DNA of 11,678 bases. Origin: CAYNTC01 sp964432925. Lineage in GTDB: Bacteria; Planctomycetota; Phycisphaerae; Sedimentisphaerales; Anaerobacaceae. Made by a program: the position numbers and the translations under genes. The number at the start of each line of letters is the position of its first letter. The first letter of the stretch is position 1. The stretch is from positions 1-11,678 of the forward strand of contig CAYSPM010000089.1 in assembly GCA_964432925.1 (NCBI GenBank), given 5' to 3'. Positions 1-7,758 of this stretch are shown in pieces. The notes below the pieces were generated by a model. The model was not told the origin of the DNA, searched no databases, and was given only the letters and a program-made list of their open reading frames with translations.

Positions 1-63
1 GAAAATTTTTGAATTATAGAGCAACTCCAACTTTGATTATCATTTTTTTCTTTGGTTTTTCAT
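1..63 (-). other. Candidate start of a small or frame-broken minus-strand gene at the window edge
   Basis: Reading the minus strand, a strong Shine-Dalgarno GAGGAGGT (about 69-76) lies 7 bases before an ATG at 61-63. The frame is only seven codons long (MKNQRKK) and then stops, because of a run of seven A. If that run were one base shorter, the frame would stay open to the window edge. So this is either a leader peptide, a gene with a frameshift in a homopolymer, or chance. It lies about 330 bases downstream of clpC. No product can be named. Confidence 0.25.
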
Positions 64-390
64 TTTTTACCTCCTCAAAAAAAATAGCCTAAATCAAAAC
101 GATATTTTCGATTTGGTTGTAGGTTCGGTTGTAATTTTCCAATAGATTCAAAATGCTTAAAATCCATAAGAAACTGTAATACATCAACTTATGATTATTG
201 TATGAAATGTAAGTACAACGTACATTGAAACCAGTTTAATTGACGCATTTTCTTAAGATGTTTTCATTTCGAGCTTAACTTTGTCGGGGCAGGATAATCT
301 GGAACTTGCGAATGGTTCAGATTACTTTGATCTCCCACCTGTAATAGACACTCTCGTAGTGACAACTATCGATTCAGATATCAGAGACCA
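64..390. other. AT-rich spacer downstream of clpC
   Basis: No coding region is supported here. An imperfect palindrome of the form ATGTA-N9-TACAT lies at 207-225, a possible protein-binding site for whatever is transcribed leftwards. A weak stem (296-305 with 315-323, one bulged base, 9-base loop) lies 68-95 bases past the clpC stop but has no T-tract, so I do not call it a terminator. Confidence 0.4.
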
Positions 391-2901
391 CTACTGTGAT
401 TTAGCCACTTCAACCTTTTTAGATTTGTTTTTTTCTGGGTCTTCTAATTTCGAACCCTCGAATTTAAGATGCTCTTCGTCCTGCACGTCGATTTTAATCA
501 GGTTCTTATCCTTAAATTTGCCTGCCAAGACAAACTCTGAAAGTGGGTCTTCTATATAGTGCTCGATCGCTCTTCGCAAAGGCCTGGCACCAAATTCGGG
601 ATTATAACCCTTGTCGATTAGGAACTCTTTTGCCTGATCGCTCAACTGAAGTTTCAGACCATGTTCGGTCAGCCGTTTGAACACCTTCGCAAGTTCGTAA
701 TCGACTATTATCTGCAGATCTTCTCTCGTAAGCGACCTAAATACTATTACATCATCAACTCGGTTCAAGAACTCCGGCCTGAAGTGGCGATCCACTTCTT
801 TTTGCAAGGTCTCTTTCATCTTTTCATAATTAGCCTCAAGTGTCCTTTTGCCGAAGCCAAAACCAGCTTGATTCTTTATCAGCTCAGCACCGATGTTACT
901 GGTCATGGTAAGGATAACGTTCTTAAAGTCGATGCTCCGTCCGAAGCTGTCAGTCAGTCTGCCCTCGTCCATGATCTGTAGCAGTATGTTGTACACATCT
1001 GGATGGGCCTTTTCTATTTCGTCCAGAAGCAGCACAGCATAAGGTCGCCGTCTTATTCTTTCTGTAAGCTGTCCGCCTTCTTCGTATCCAACATACCCTG
1101 GAGGAGCGCCAACCAATCGGCTTACGTTATGTTTCTCCATAAACTCGCTCATATCCAGCCGGATAAGAGCATTCCTGTCGCTGAACAAAAACTCTGCCAG
1201 AGCCTGAGCCAGCAATGTTTTACCTACGCCACTTGGCCCAAGAAATACAAAGCAGCCCATAGGCCGATTCGGGTCTTTCATACCGCTTCTGCTGCGCCTG
1301 ACCGCCTTGGCCACAGCGCTGATAGCTTCATCCTGTGATACAACGATCTTGTGCAGTTCGGATTCCAGCTCAAGCAGTCTCTGAGTCTCTTTCTTCTCCA
1401 GCCTCGTAAGAGGCACCCCGGTCATATTACTGACCACCTCAGAAATAATCTCGGCATCCACCGTCCCTGTTGCCTCTTTATTCTCATCGTACCACTTCTT
1501 GTGCAGTTTAGTCTTATCGTCAAGAAGCTGCTGAGCCTCATCTCTCAGTGACGCTGCCCGCTCATAGTCAGCGTTTCTGACTGCATCATCTTTTTCTAAC
1601 TGTAGTTTCTCTATCTTCGTTTCCAGTTTGGTAAGATCCGGCGGAGGTGTCATGTTTTTCAGCCGAACTCTCGCACCTGACTCATCTATTACGTCTATCG
1701 CCTTATCAGGCATACACCTGCCCGTGATGTACCTCGTTGAAAGCTCCACAGCTTGAAAGAGAGCCTCATCTGTGAACCTGACTCTATGATGCGCCTCATA
1801 TCTGTCCTGAAGTCCTCTGAGTATCGCAAGAGTCTCATCTTTTGAAGGTGGATCAACGATTATGGTCTGGAAACGCCTTTCCAGCGCGCCGTCTTTCTCA
1901 ATATACTTTCTATACTCGTCCAAAGTCGTAGCACCGATACACTGGACTTCCCCTCGCGCAAGAGCTGGCTTAAGCACATTTGATGCATCAATAGCGCCTT
2001 CAGCCCCGCCGGCTCCGACCAGAGTATGAAGTTCATCAACGAAAAGGACTACATTCCCTGCTCGCCTGACTTCATTTATAACCGCCTTTATTCGCTCCTC
2101 GAATTGCCCCCGATATTTCGTCCCTGCAACCATCATAGCGAGGTCCAGCACGACAATTCGCTTATCCTTCAGCAGTTCAGGCACCTGTTTTCCGATTATT
2201 TGTTGACTCAGACCTTCCACGATCGCGGTCTTGCCGACCCCTGCCTCACCCAGTAGAACCGGGTTATTTTTTGTGCGTCTGCACAGTATCTGCACGAGCC
2301 GTTCAATCTCTCTCTTTCTGCCGATTACCGGATCAAGTTTGCCTTCAGTCGCTAGTTGCGTCAGATCTCGTCCGAAGCTGTCAAGTGCCGGCGTCTTACT
2401 TTTTTGTTTTCGTGTCACTGTTGGGCCCATCTTCATGCCCAGACCGGTTGGCCCATCCTCTACACCCGCGCCCAACAGGTTCAAGACCTCCTGTCGTACC
2501 TCCTCTAACTTCAGGCCTAGACTCATTAGGACCTGAGCTGCTATTCCTTCACTTTCTCGAAGAAGTCCCAACAGAATATGTTCGGTACCGACATAGTTGT
2601 GGTTTAATGACCGGGCTTCTTCTATTGCGTATTCGATTACCTTCTTGGCTCGTGGAGTCTGCGGCAGCTTGCCCATCGTAACCATGTCTGGACCGCTCTT
2701 GACAAATTTCTCAACCTCAAGCCGGAGCTTCTTTATATCCACATCGAGGTTTTTCAAAACGGTTGCACCTACTCCGCTGCCTTCCTTGACTAAGCCAAGC
2801 AAGATATGTTCGGTCCCTATCCACTCGTGGTTGAATCGCTGTGCCTCTTGGTTGGCCAGCGCCATTACCTTACGTGCGCGATCTGTAAAACGCTCAAACA
2901 T
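391..2901 (-). CDS. clpC: ATP-dependent Clp protease ATP-binding subunit ClpC
   Basis: A cytoplasmic Hsp100 AAA+ unfoldase of 836 residues, the usual ClpC length. It unfolds damaged or tagged proteins and feeds them to the ClpP peptidase, which is not in this window. In order: an N-terminal double Clp repeat (about 1-150) for adaptor binding; AAA domain 1 with Walker A GEAGVGKT at 218-225 and Walker B ending D289-E290; a middle region with a UVR-type coiled-coil motif (about 440-465) that separates ClpC from ClpA; AAA domain 2 with GPSGVGKT at 555-562, pore loop GYVGYEEGG near 602-610 and Walker B D627-E628. A GFGF motif after the SNIGA segment sits where the ClpP-docking loop is expected. 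The start MFERFTDRA is canonical for the family although the ribosome binding site is weak. It is monocistronic as far as can be seen, with its own promoter at 2992-3019. Nothing looks broken. Confidence 0.97.
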   Translation of the reverse strand: MFERFTDRARKVMALANQEAQRFNHEWIGTEHILLGLVKEGSGVGATVLKNLDVDIKKLRLEVEKFVKSGPDMVTMGKLPQTPRAKKVIEYAIEEARSLNHNYVGTEHILLGLLRESEGIAAQVLMSLGLKLEEVRQEVLNLLGAGVEDGPTGLGMKMGPTVTRKQKSKTPALDSFGRDLTQLATEGKLDPVIGRKREIERLVQILCRRTKNNPVLLGEAGVGKTAIVEGLSQQIIGKQVPELLKDKRIVVLDLAMMVAGTKYRGQFEERIKAVINEVRRAGNVVLFVDELHTLVGAGGAEGAIDASNVLKPALARGEVQCIGATTLDEYRKYIEKDGALERRFQTIIVDPPSKDETLAILRGLQDRYEAHHRVRFTDEALFQAVELSTRYITGRCMPDKAIDVIDESGARVRLKNMTPPPDLTKLETKIEKLQLEKDDAVRNADYERAASLRDEAQQLLDDKTKLHKKWYDENKEATGTVDAEIISEVVSNMTGVPLTRLEKKETQRLLELESELHKIVVSQDEAISAVAKAVRRSRSGMKDPNRPMGCFVFLGPSGVGKTLLAQALAEFLFSDRNALIRLDMSEFMEKHNVSRLVGAPPGYVGYEEGGQLTERIRRRPYAVLLLDEIEKAHPDVYNILLQIMDEGRLTDSFGRSIDFKNVILTMTSNIGAELIKNQAGFGFGKRTLEANYEKMKETLQKEVDRHFRPEFLNRVDDVIVFRSLTREDLQIIVDYELAKVFKRLTEHGLKLQLSDQAKEFLIDKGYNPEFGARPLRRAIEHYIEDPLSEFVLAGKFKDKNLIKIDVQDEEHLKFEGSKLEDPEKNKSKKVEVAKSQ

Positions 2902-2991
2902 CTTTCACCAACCTAAATCTAACAAAAGTGCAAAATCTCGCCTTTCCTAATCCACAGCGCAATTAGCTGCAAATCCAATAACATATACCGT

Positions 2992-3019
2992 ATTATATTC
3001 AAATACTGACATCTGTCAA
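2992..3019 (-). promoter_or_regulatory. Sigma-70 promoter of clpC, with overlapping inverted repeat
   Basis: On the minus strand TTGACA (3014-3019) and TATAAT (2992-2997) are separated by 16 bases, both hexamers being perfect. This predicts a leader of roughly 85 bases before the clpC ATG. The -35 box overlaps an inverted repeat TGACA-TC-TGTCA at 3007-3018, a possible repressor site. It does not resemble the CtsR heptad repeat or the HrcA CIRCE element known to control clpC in Firmicutes. Confidence 0.8.
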
Positions 3020-3072
3020 GCCTCGTGCATAACCGGGCACAAACTTCTTTTTTGGCCTCATTGTATACTCAT

Positions 3073-3246
3073 CTTGCTTTGTAGAAAAGATGTCATTTCG
3101 ACCGTAGTGAGCGAAGCGAACGGAGTGGAGAAATCTGGGTTCGCAACGTCAATGTATGCAGATTTCTCGACTCACCCTCGTTTCTGTCTTCGACAGAATA
3201 GACGGGGGCTCGCTTGAAATGACAACCATAGCCTTTTCTACAGAGC
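3073..3246. repeat. Nested palindromic intergenic element 1, MITE-like
   Basis: The inner core (3091-3224) starts TGTCATTTC and ends GAAATGACA; in its middle GAGAAATCT (3128-3136) is inverted as AGATTTCTC (3160-3168). Outside it, an unrelated pair of arms, GCTTTGTAGAAAA (3076-3088) and TTTTCTACAGAGC (3234-3246), matches at 12 of 13 positions. The 8-base direct repeat ATACTCAT occurs at 3065-3072 and 3247-3254, adjoining the right arm and three bases from the left one, like a target-site duplication. No protein is encoded. The core resembles short palindromes scattered in many environmental bacterial genomes. Confidence 0.7.
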
Positions 3247-3405
3247 ATACTCATTTGTTAATATGCCCCGAATATAGTTAGTGTTCGGTTTTCGGACGCA
3301 CTTTTTTGCTCGATGTGGTTTTTATCGACAAAAAACACGGCCGACTTTCTTGTTGCTTTGGTAAAAGACTGCCTTACTGCTCATAACGACCCCCATGCAT
3401 CGGTA
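3247..3405. other. Spacer without a recognised gene
   Basis: This spacer joins element 1 to the doubtful frame ending at 3406. It contains a weak A/T-stem hairpin near 3317-3340 (GTTTTT paired with AAAAAC). I cannot assign it as a terminator with any confidence. Confidence 0.3.
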
Positions 3406-3609
3406 TTACTCTGTCGCTCGTTCAGATATGGGTCTTTCTGCTTGAGGCGACCAGTGCTTTTGTAGACGGAGGTACTCTTTAGCGAGCTTGTTGATGCTAT
3501 TTTCCGCCGATATGGGACGTAGCAATTTTTGCTGATATCTTCGTTTGTATACGATTTCAGATGCGATTCCCCCGTTGGTCCTTATTGAAACGCATGGCCT
3601 CATTGCCAT
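3406..3609 (-). CDS. Hypothetical basic 67-residue protein, doubtful
   Basis: A short frame that begins 22 bases after the stop of the 86-residue coiled-coil gene and runs in the same direction, so it could be its second cistron. The upstream sequence has only a poor ribosome binding site (AAGG about 14 bases from the ATG). A second ATG lies two codons in. The product would be rich in Arg and Lys with a likely helical second half (NKLAKEYLRLQKHW). There is no signal peptide, membrane segment or recognised motif. It could equally be an untranslated 3' region. I do not recognise it. Confidence 0.3.
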   Translation of the reverse strand: MAMRPCVSIRTNGGIASEIVYKRRYQQKLLRPISAENSINKLAKEYLRLQKHWSPQAERPISERATE

Positions 3610-3631
3610 TTATTTCTTACGCCTTATAGCA

Positions 3632-3892
3632 CTAAGAATCGTTCTCCTCAAGCAATTTTCTTAGGTATTCATTTTCCCGCCGTGTTGCTTCCAGATCGAA
3701 AGCCTGATATTTAATGCACACACGCAGGTAATCCACGAGTTCCTGCAAGGTGTCGATGCTCTTTCGAATCTTTTCATGGTTTGCTCGGGCTTGCTGCGCA
3801 AGCTTAGCCAGCTTGCTGTTCTGCGGGTCCATGTTCTCCCCAAATTCTTTAACCAGTTCGTTGAGTCTATCTTCTAGGCTCGGCTTGTCCAT
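3632..3892 (-). CDS. Small acidic coiled-coil protein, conserved-looking, function unknown
   Basis: An 86-residue protein starting at MDKPSLEDRL. The start at 3890-3892 is chosen because an excellent Shine-Dalgarno AAGGAGG sits 5 bases before it; the frame can be extended upstream to 4099 but that part has no ribosome binding site and an unconvincing composition. The protein is almost wholly helical: heptad-like hydrophobic spacing runs through LAKLAQQARANHEKIRKSID and LQELVDYLRVCIKYQAFDLE, ending in the charged tail RRENEYLRKLLEEN. There is a single Cys, in the VCIKY segment, and no membrane segment or signal peptide. It is probably a cytoplasmic dimer or adaptor. The tail gives me the impression of a conserved planctomycete family, but I cannot name it. 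Candidate promoter sequences lie about 80 bases upstream. It may be cotranscribed with the frame at 3406-3609. Confidence 0.75.
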   Translation of the reverse strand: MDKPSLEDRLNELVKEFGENMDPQNSKLAKLAQQARANHEKIRKSIDTLQELVDYLRVCIKYQAFDLEATRRENEYLRKLLEENDS

Positions 3893-3967
3893 CACATCCT
3901 CCTTCCGGATTCGCCCTTCCTTCTGCCCACCCTCCGGGCATCTCTGGATTGTTTTTAACATGAAATG

Positions 3968-3984
3968 AGCAAAAATCATACCAA
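3968..3984 (-). promoter_or_regulatory. Candidate promoter of the coiled-coil gene, sigma-54-like or extended -10
   Basis: On the minus strand the sequence TTGGTATGATTTTTGCT fits the sigma-54 pattern GG-N10-GC with a good TTGCT at the -12 side and a poor CAC at the -24 side. The same bases contain TGG-TATGAT, which reads as an extended -10 for sigma-70. Only one of the two can be right. It lies about 76 bases before the ATG at 3892. Confidence 0.35.
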
Positions 3985-4317
3985 AAATCCAAAAACAACA
4001 TTCCGGTCGGTTTTGTGAAAGCAACTCACGAAATTGGATGATAAACTGCGTTTGACATATCGACTTTAAGTTTTGTCCGTATTCTGCGCCATGCGGCACA
4101 TCTGCGGGTTATGGCAACATGATGCAGATAAGCAACAATCCTATCTGTAGGCCATTTTCAAAGCTTTATATGACGGTTCTGAACCAGTAAATTGGCTATA
4201 TGTTGATTTTTATAAACATGTTGTGTGGTCGAATCTGCACTTTTACAAAAAGCAGACTCCCCCAATCCTAGGAAAGAGATTATTACCTTTTGATATGATC
4301 ATTTCTCTCTGTGATGT

Positions 4318-4452
4318 GCCTAGTGCTCTGTCGTAGGATGTTTGAGGGATTGTCATGCTGAGCCGAAGGCGAAGCATCTGGCCTTATCAATTGAGATTCT
4401 TCGCTTTGCTCAGAATGACAGTCATCATTTATCCTTAGACAGAGCACTAGGC
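4318..4452. repeat. Nested palindromic intergenic element 2
   Basis: The outer arms GCCTAGTGCTCTGTC (4318-4332) and its exact complement (4438-4452) are a perfect 15-base inverted repeat, continuing inwards at 8 of 10 positions. The inner core starts TGTCATGCTGAG (4351-4362) and ends CTCAGAATGACA (4409-4420), with GAAGCATCT and AGATTCTTC flanking the centre. It lies 48 bases after the stop of the zinc-ribbon gene, so its transcript could fold into a strong hairpin at the 3' end of the GntR operon. I see no flanking direct repeat. A 94-codon frame across it on the minus strand is only the repeat being read through. Confidence 0.75.
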
Positions 4453-4499
4453 CAAGCGGCTCAACCGAGCTTGCCGAGGTCTTGGGAACGATACCGACC

Positions 4500-6107
4500 T
4501 CAAGCGCAAAACATAAGGTCGAGTTTTCCTTGTATCGGTACGGGTAGCTCTGTCCCGCAACGCACACATTGGTCCTGGTCCAATCCTCGTGCTTTACTAC
4601 AATGATGGCATTTTATCACTGTAGTATGGTTAAGCGCCAGATATGTTAATAATCCTGCAATATTAAACGCCCCCACAAATGCAAGCCAGGCAATGAATCT
4701 TGCCAGCGATGTCCGCCTCGACCAGCCATGACGGAAAGCAATGCTTACCGTTGCCACACTAACAATCCAATTCCAATACCAGCTACTAGGCAGAGACCAT
4801 CGTGTTGCTTCGACTATCCCACGGACAAACTCACCGCTGCCTCGATAGCCTCGATATGTGGTTAGCTCCATCAATTTGTCGTGAAAAATCCACCAAACCA
4901 CATTATATAACGGCGGAGAAAATGCTGTCACAAACCTATGTGGGGCCGTTGCCTTTTCTTGGATTTCATCCGTCAATGGGGCAGCAGGCCTTATCCAATC
5001 AAACCGACTCACAAGCTCAAGCTGCCCCTCATCGTCAACTTTGTATAGCTCAATCCACTCTTTGCGATCTTTACTTCTATACTCGCGAAAATATTTCTGC
5101 CATTGATTAGGTGATTTGCGATAATCCAACTCTGGTGGCATCAATTCTCTGCCCTCATGCCTTAATAAGATGCTGTCTTTAGTTGCAGTCGCTGATATCG
5201 ATCTACTATGCAGCCCCTCAGGCAAAACTACGGTCAGTCTCTGTTCAGGTTGCCACATTATCAGCCAATGCTTGCCATCATTGGTTAGGCAATGTATCAA
5301 GGGACGATAGTCTATCGACGAACTCTCTTTTTTGCTTGTTGACAAGCTTGGCCAGTTGTGTGTTCTGATAAAAGTGATTTCAGACTCGGTGCTTTCAAAG
5401 AGCAATGAGACATTATGTTCTTCGAAGTTGATCTGGTAAAACCGATGATCCGTTTGCCAGAGAAGCATTGGGCTGAAGGAATTTTGTGGAACCCATGAAG
5501 AGAAAAGCCTGGATTTACCGAACGGTTTGGCTTCAGACTTTAACTCCGTGAATCCCGCTGAACTGATATAACCTATTTTACTCCCACCCTGACGATACCT
5601 ATAGCCCACGAAGATATCCTTCTGCTCATCATAGCGCCAGACCTCCTCGGTTCTTTCCTCGGAATTAACAGGTATGTCTAAATTTCTGGAAAACTCCGAT
5701 GTGATTGTCTTCAACTCTCTCATCCGCTCATCGGAACACGAGTTGCGCAGGTTTTGTGCCCAGTCGAGATATTCATAAGGCATGTCTTTTTGGATTCCTT
5801 CCCAAACCAAATTGTCATTGACGTCATAGACTTGGAATTTTGTATAATCTGTTCCAGCCCTGCTGTATCCTCGTCGATTAGCTAAGTGAATCGAGCCATC
5901 CGGCAGGATACGCTTCTGCGAGGTTGCGATTCTCATTCTTGCATCAGCCTTGAGTTTTTCCTGCTGTTCTCGCGCCGCGTAATAATGTGCAAAGAGCATT
6001 TCGCCTATTATCAACTGCCCAATTGCAACTAAAATCAGTAGGATCAACACCGTCATAAAAATCCGACTAATCACAGCTAAGTGTCTTAAAGTACCATCTT
6101 TTTTCAT
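4500..6107 (-). CDS. Large membrane protein with C-terminal zinc-ribbon motif, last gene of the GntR-ABC operon
   Basis: A 535-residue protein, starting at an ATG with GGAGAGG 8-11 bases upstream and only 15 bases after the permease stop. A strong N-terminal membrane anchor (about 12-36) is followed by roughly 380 mostly polar residues rich in Trp and Tyr with short beta-like segments, probably extracytoplasmic. Two hydrophobic segments follow (about 443-458 and 471-492). The tail has CHHC and CVRC (C500, C503, C514, C517), a CxxC-x10-CxxC arrangement of the zinc-ribbon type. I cannot name a family. Its position says it works with the ABC pair, either as an accessory subunit, a sensor or a folded exported domain. 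The first hydrophobic segment is too long and uncleaved-looking for a simple signal peptide. The last nine residues lie beside palindromic element 2. Confidence 0.8.
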   Translation of the reverse strand: MKKDGTLRHLAVISRIFMTVLILLILVAIGQLIIGEMLFAHYYAAREQQEKLKADARMRIATSQKRILPDGSIHLANRRGYSRAGTDYTKFQVYDVNDNLVWEGIQKDMPYEYLDWAQNLRNSCSDERMRELKTITSEFSRNLDIPVNSEERTEEVWRYDEQKDIFVGYRYRQGGSKIGYISSAGFTELKSEAKPFGKSRLFSSWVPQNSFSPMLLWQTDHRFYQINFEEHNVSLLFESTESEITFIRTHNWPSLSTSKKESSSIDYRPLIHCLTNDGKHWLIMWQPEQRLTVVLPEGLHSRSISATATKDSILLRHEGRELMPPELDYRKSPNQWQKYFREYRSKDRKEWIELYKVDDEGQLELVSRFDWIRPAAPLTDEIQEKATAPHRFVTAFSPPLYNVVWWIFHDKLMELTTYRGYRGSGEFVRGIVEATRWSLPSSWYWNWIVSVATVSIAFRHGWSRRTSLARFIAWLAFVGAFNIAGLLTYLALNHTTVIKCHHCSKARGLDQDQCVRCGTELPVPIQGKLDLMFCA

Positions 6108-6122
6108 GGCGCAGTCCTCTCC

Positions 6123-6818
6123 TTAAAACTCCCTGTTCAGAAATGTCTGAGTAATTTGTACAACCAAAACGAAGATACCCACCAGAAGCGCTAAAAAAGC
6201 GTAGCTAAGTCGCCACTGAAAGACCATCACGAACAAAACAATCGCTGCAAATGCAAGCCCAAATATTTTTGTTGTATACCATCGTACTGTGCTCAACCCA
6301 GCAAGCGCCGCTGCCGAATAGACTACTAAACCAGACACGATATATACCCATCCCTCGAAGAAAATTCGTTTCGCAGGCGGCACATAGAAATTTGGTGCTT
6401 TGCTTGCGTATAGAAACAAGAGACACCAAATCGCTCCAATGGATACAACGAATCCTATTGCTGCAGCCGTAAGTTTGGCTGAAAGTATCTTTTCTCTGTT
6501 CACCGATCGGTGCACCGTGAAACCCCATGTTCCTGCATAGTGATCTACCCAGAACTGCCGGATCCCCATTGCCAAACCAAGTCCGATCGACACAACGAGA
6601 AGTAATTGACCCATACCTGCCAATAACGACCGTTTCGTAAGGTCGAAGGGATATACATCATTGGACGGCGAGAAAAGGCGGTAACGGTAGTCTATATTTT
6701 GTGGAATCGTTCTTTCAAATAATTCAACGTAACCAAACACGAACAGGACTGCTGTCGCCAGCACTATCCAGGGCAAGCACTCACGAAGCTCCTTACGCAA
6801 AATTGCTAAAAACCGCAT
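6123..6818 (-). CDS. ABC transporter permease subunit, ABC-2 type
   Basis: An integral membrane protein of 231 residues from the ATG at 6816-6818. This start is preferred over an upstream one at 6890 because GGGAGGAAA precedes it at proper spacing, it lies one base after the ATPase stop, and the added 24 residues would only be ATPase sequence in another frame. The N-terminus RFLAILRKELREC has the amphipathic helix with Lys-Glu typical of ABC-2 export permeases. About six hydrophobic segments follow, including ECLPWIVLATAVLF, GQLLLVVSIGLGLAMG, IGFVVSIGAIWCLLFLY, VYIVSGLVVYSAAALAG and two in the last 50 residues. It should form the membrane channel for the ATPase encoded just before it. The substrate is unknown. 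It is somewhat short for the family but not visibly truncated. Confidence 0.85.
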   Translation of the reverse strand: MRFLAILRKELRECLPWIVLATAVLFVFGYVELFERTIPQNIDYRYRLFSPSNDVYPFDLTKRSLLAGMGQLLLVVSIGLGLAMGIRQFWVDHYAGTWGFTVHRSVNREKILSAKLTAAAIGFVVSIGAIWCLLFLYASKAPNFYVPPAKRIFFEGWVYIVSGLVVYSAAALAGLSTVRWYTTKIFGLAFAAIVLFVMVFQWRLSYAFLALLVGIFVLVVQITQTFLNREF

Positions 6819-6819
6819 C

Positions 6820-7743
6820 TCAAATTTCCTCCCATCGGAACAATTTACCTTTGCTTGCTGGTGCCGTATACTCGATAAACTGGTCCTCAAGATTCATTTG
6901 TACGATTTGATATTTCTCAGCTCCAACTGTTTTTGCCCATTCGTTAATCCTGTTGCTATCTGTCCCTATCAATACAAGTTCAAGCTCTTTTTCACTTCGT
7001 CTGCAATTTAACAGCCCTTCGATTTCAAACTCTGTCGGTGCCCGATCAGCAAAAGCCACCTTCACTTTTTTCACGGAGTTGCGAAATTGCTCTAACGTAC
7101 AATTCGCCCGTAATCTTCCTTTATCGATTACTACTATCCGGTCCGAGACCCTTTCAACGTCACCGAGTATATGGCTGGAAAAGAGAGCCGTTCTTCCCTC
7201 TCGCATAATAAGCTCTATCATCCCCGCAAGAAACTGACGTCTTATCGCGGCATCCAGACCGAGTGTCGGATCGTCCATTATCAGTAGTTCCGGGTTCGGA
7301 GCCAGCGCAAGCGCCAGCGAAACCTGCGCACGCTGTCCGTTTGAAAGGTGCTTTATCTTTTGCTTTTTTGATAGCCCAAAGTATTCAAGCATATCTGCAA
7401 AGAGCCTCTCATCCCATTGCTTTTGGAAGAACGCACGCTGGAATTTCTCTAACCGGCCGATGCTCATCCACCGAAACAATCGGTGTCCCTCTGTCACGTA
7501 TCCGATTCGCTGTCGAATGACAGGTGTGAGCGCCATCGAGTCGCAACCTAACAGTTTTGATGAACCTATCGTAGGTTTTAGCAGGCCGAGCATTAGCTTA
7601 ATGGCCGTAGTTTTTCCTGCTCCGTTTCGCCCCACAAAGCCGCATATACATCCTCGTGGAATCTCAAGGTTCAGATGGTCAACAGCAACCGTCTTGCCGA
7701 AGTACTTTGTAAGGCTCTGTGACTCTAATACTGTCTCAGTCAT
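6820..7743 (-). CDS. ABC transporter ATP-binding protein, YtrB/CcmA-like
   Basis: A 307-residue cytoplasmic ATPase that should power the adjacent permease. It shows Walker A GRNGAGKT (38-45), signature LSNGQ (133-137), Walker B LLIMDD with D157, D-loop GLD and the switch His H191 in SSHILGD. Two positions depart from the textbook pattern: the residue after the Walker B Asp is Asp158 instead of the catalytic Glu, and the Q-loop position reads TEGH with Glu85 instead of Gln. From memory both changes occur in exporters paired with YtrA-type regulators, so they need not mean inactivity. A C-terminal extension of about 90 residues follows the core. The gene begins 15 bases after the GntR stop and ends one base before the permease start, so translation is tightly coupled. 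Confidence 0.92.
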   Translation of the reverse strand: MTETVLESQSLTKYFGKTVAVDHLNLEIPRGCICGFVGRNGAGKTTAIKLMLGLLKPTIGSSKLLGCDSMALTPVIRQRIGYVTEGHRLFRWMSIGRLEKFQRAFFQKQWDERLFADMLEYFGLSKKQKIKHLSNGQRAQVSLALALAPNPELLIMDDPTLGLDAAIRRQFLAGMIELIMREGRTALFSSHILGDVERVSDRIVVIDKGRLRANCTLEQFRNSVKKVKVAFADRAPTEFEIEGLLNCRRSEKELELVLIGTDSNRINEWAKTVGAEKYQIVQMNLEDQFIEYTAPASKGKLFRWEEI

Positions 7744-7758
7744 CTTGTTTCCCGCTTG

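Noticed and set aside
296..323. Rho-independent terminator for clpC
   Set aside because: The stem is interrupted and is followed by no T-tract on the minus strand.
281..559. Plus-strand 92-codon frame
   Set aside because: Mostly overlaps the 3' end of clpC on the opposite strand, starts with TTG without a ribosome binding site and resembles no protein.
2271..2950. Long plus-strand frames of 117-136 codons across the clpC N-terminal part
   Set aside because: Antisense to a complete clpC gene, with compositions typical of shadow frames.
3060..3250. CRISPR-like repeat structure
   Set aside because: The repeats are inverted and single, without regularly spaced identical direct repeats or spacers; no cas gene is present.
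3893..4099. N-terminal extension of the coiled-coil gene up to 4099
   Set aside because: No ribosome binding site at the upstream start, unlikely composition, and a near-perfect Shine-Dalgarno at the internal ATG.
4100..4260. tRNA-like stretch near GGTCGAATCTGCAC
   Set aside because: No acceptor stem or cloverleaf could be drawn on either strand.
4283..4567. Minus-strand 94-codon frame
   Set aside because: It runs through palindromic element 2 and the end of the zinc-ribbon gene in another phase; its HSEQSEES-like segment is repeat read-through.
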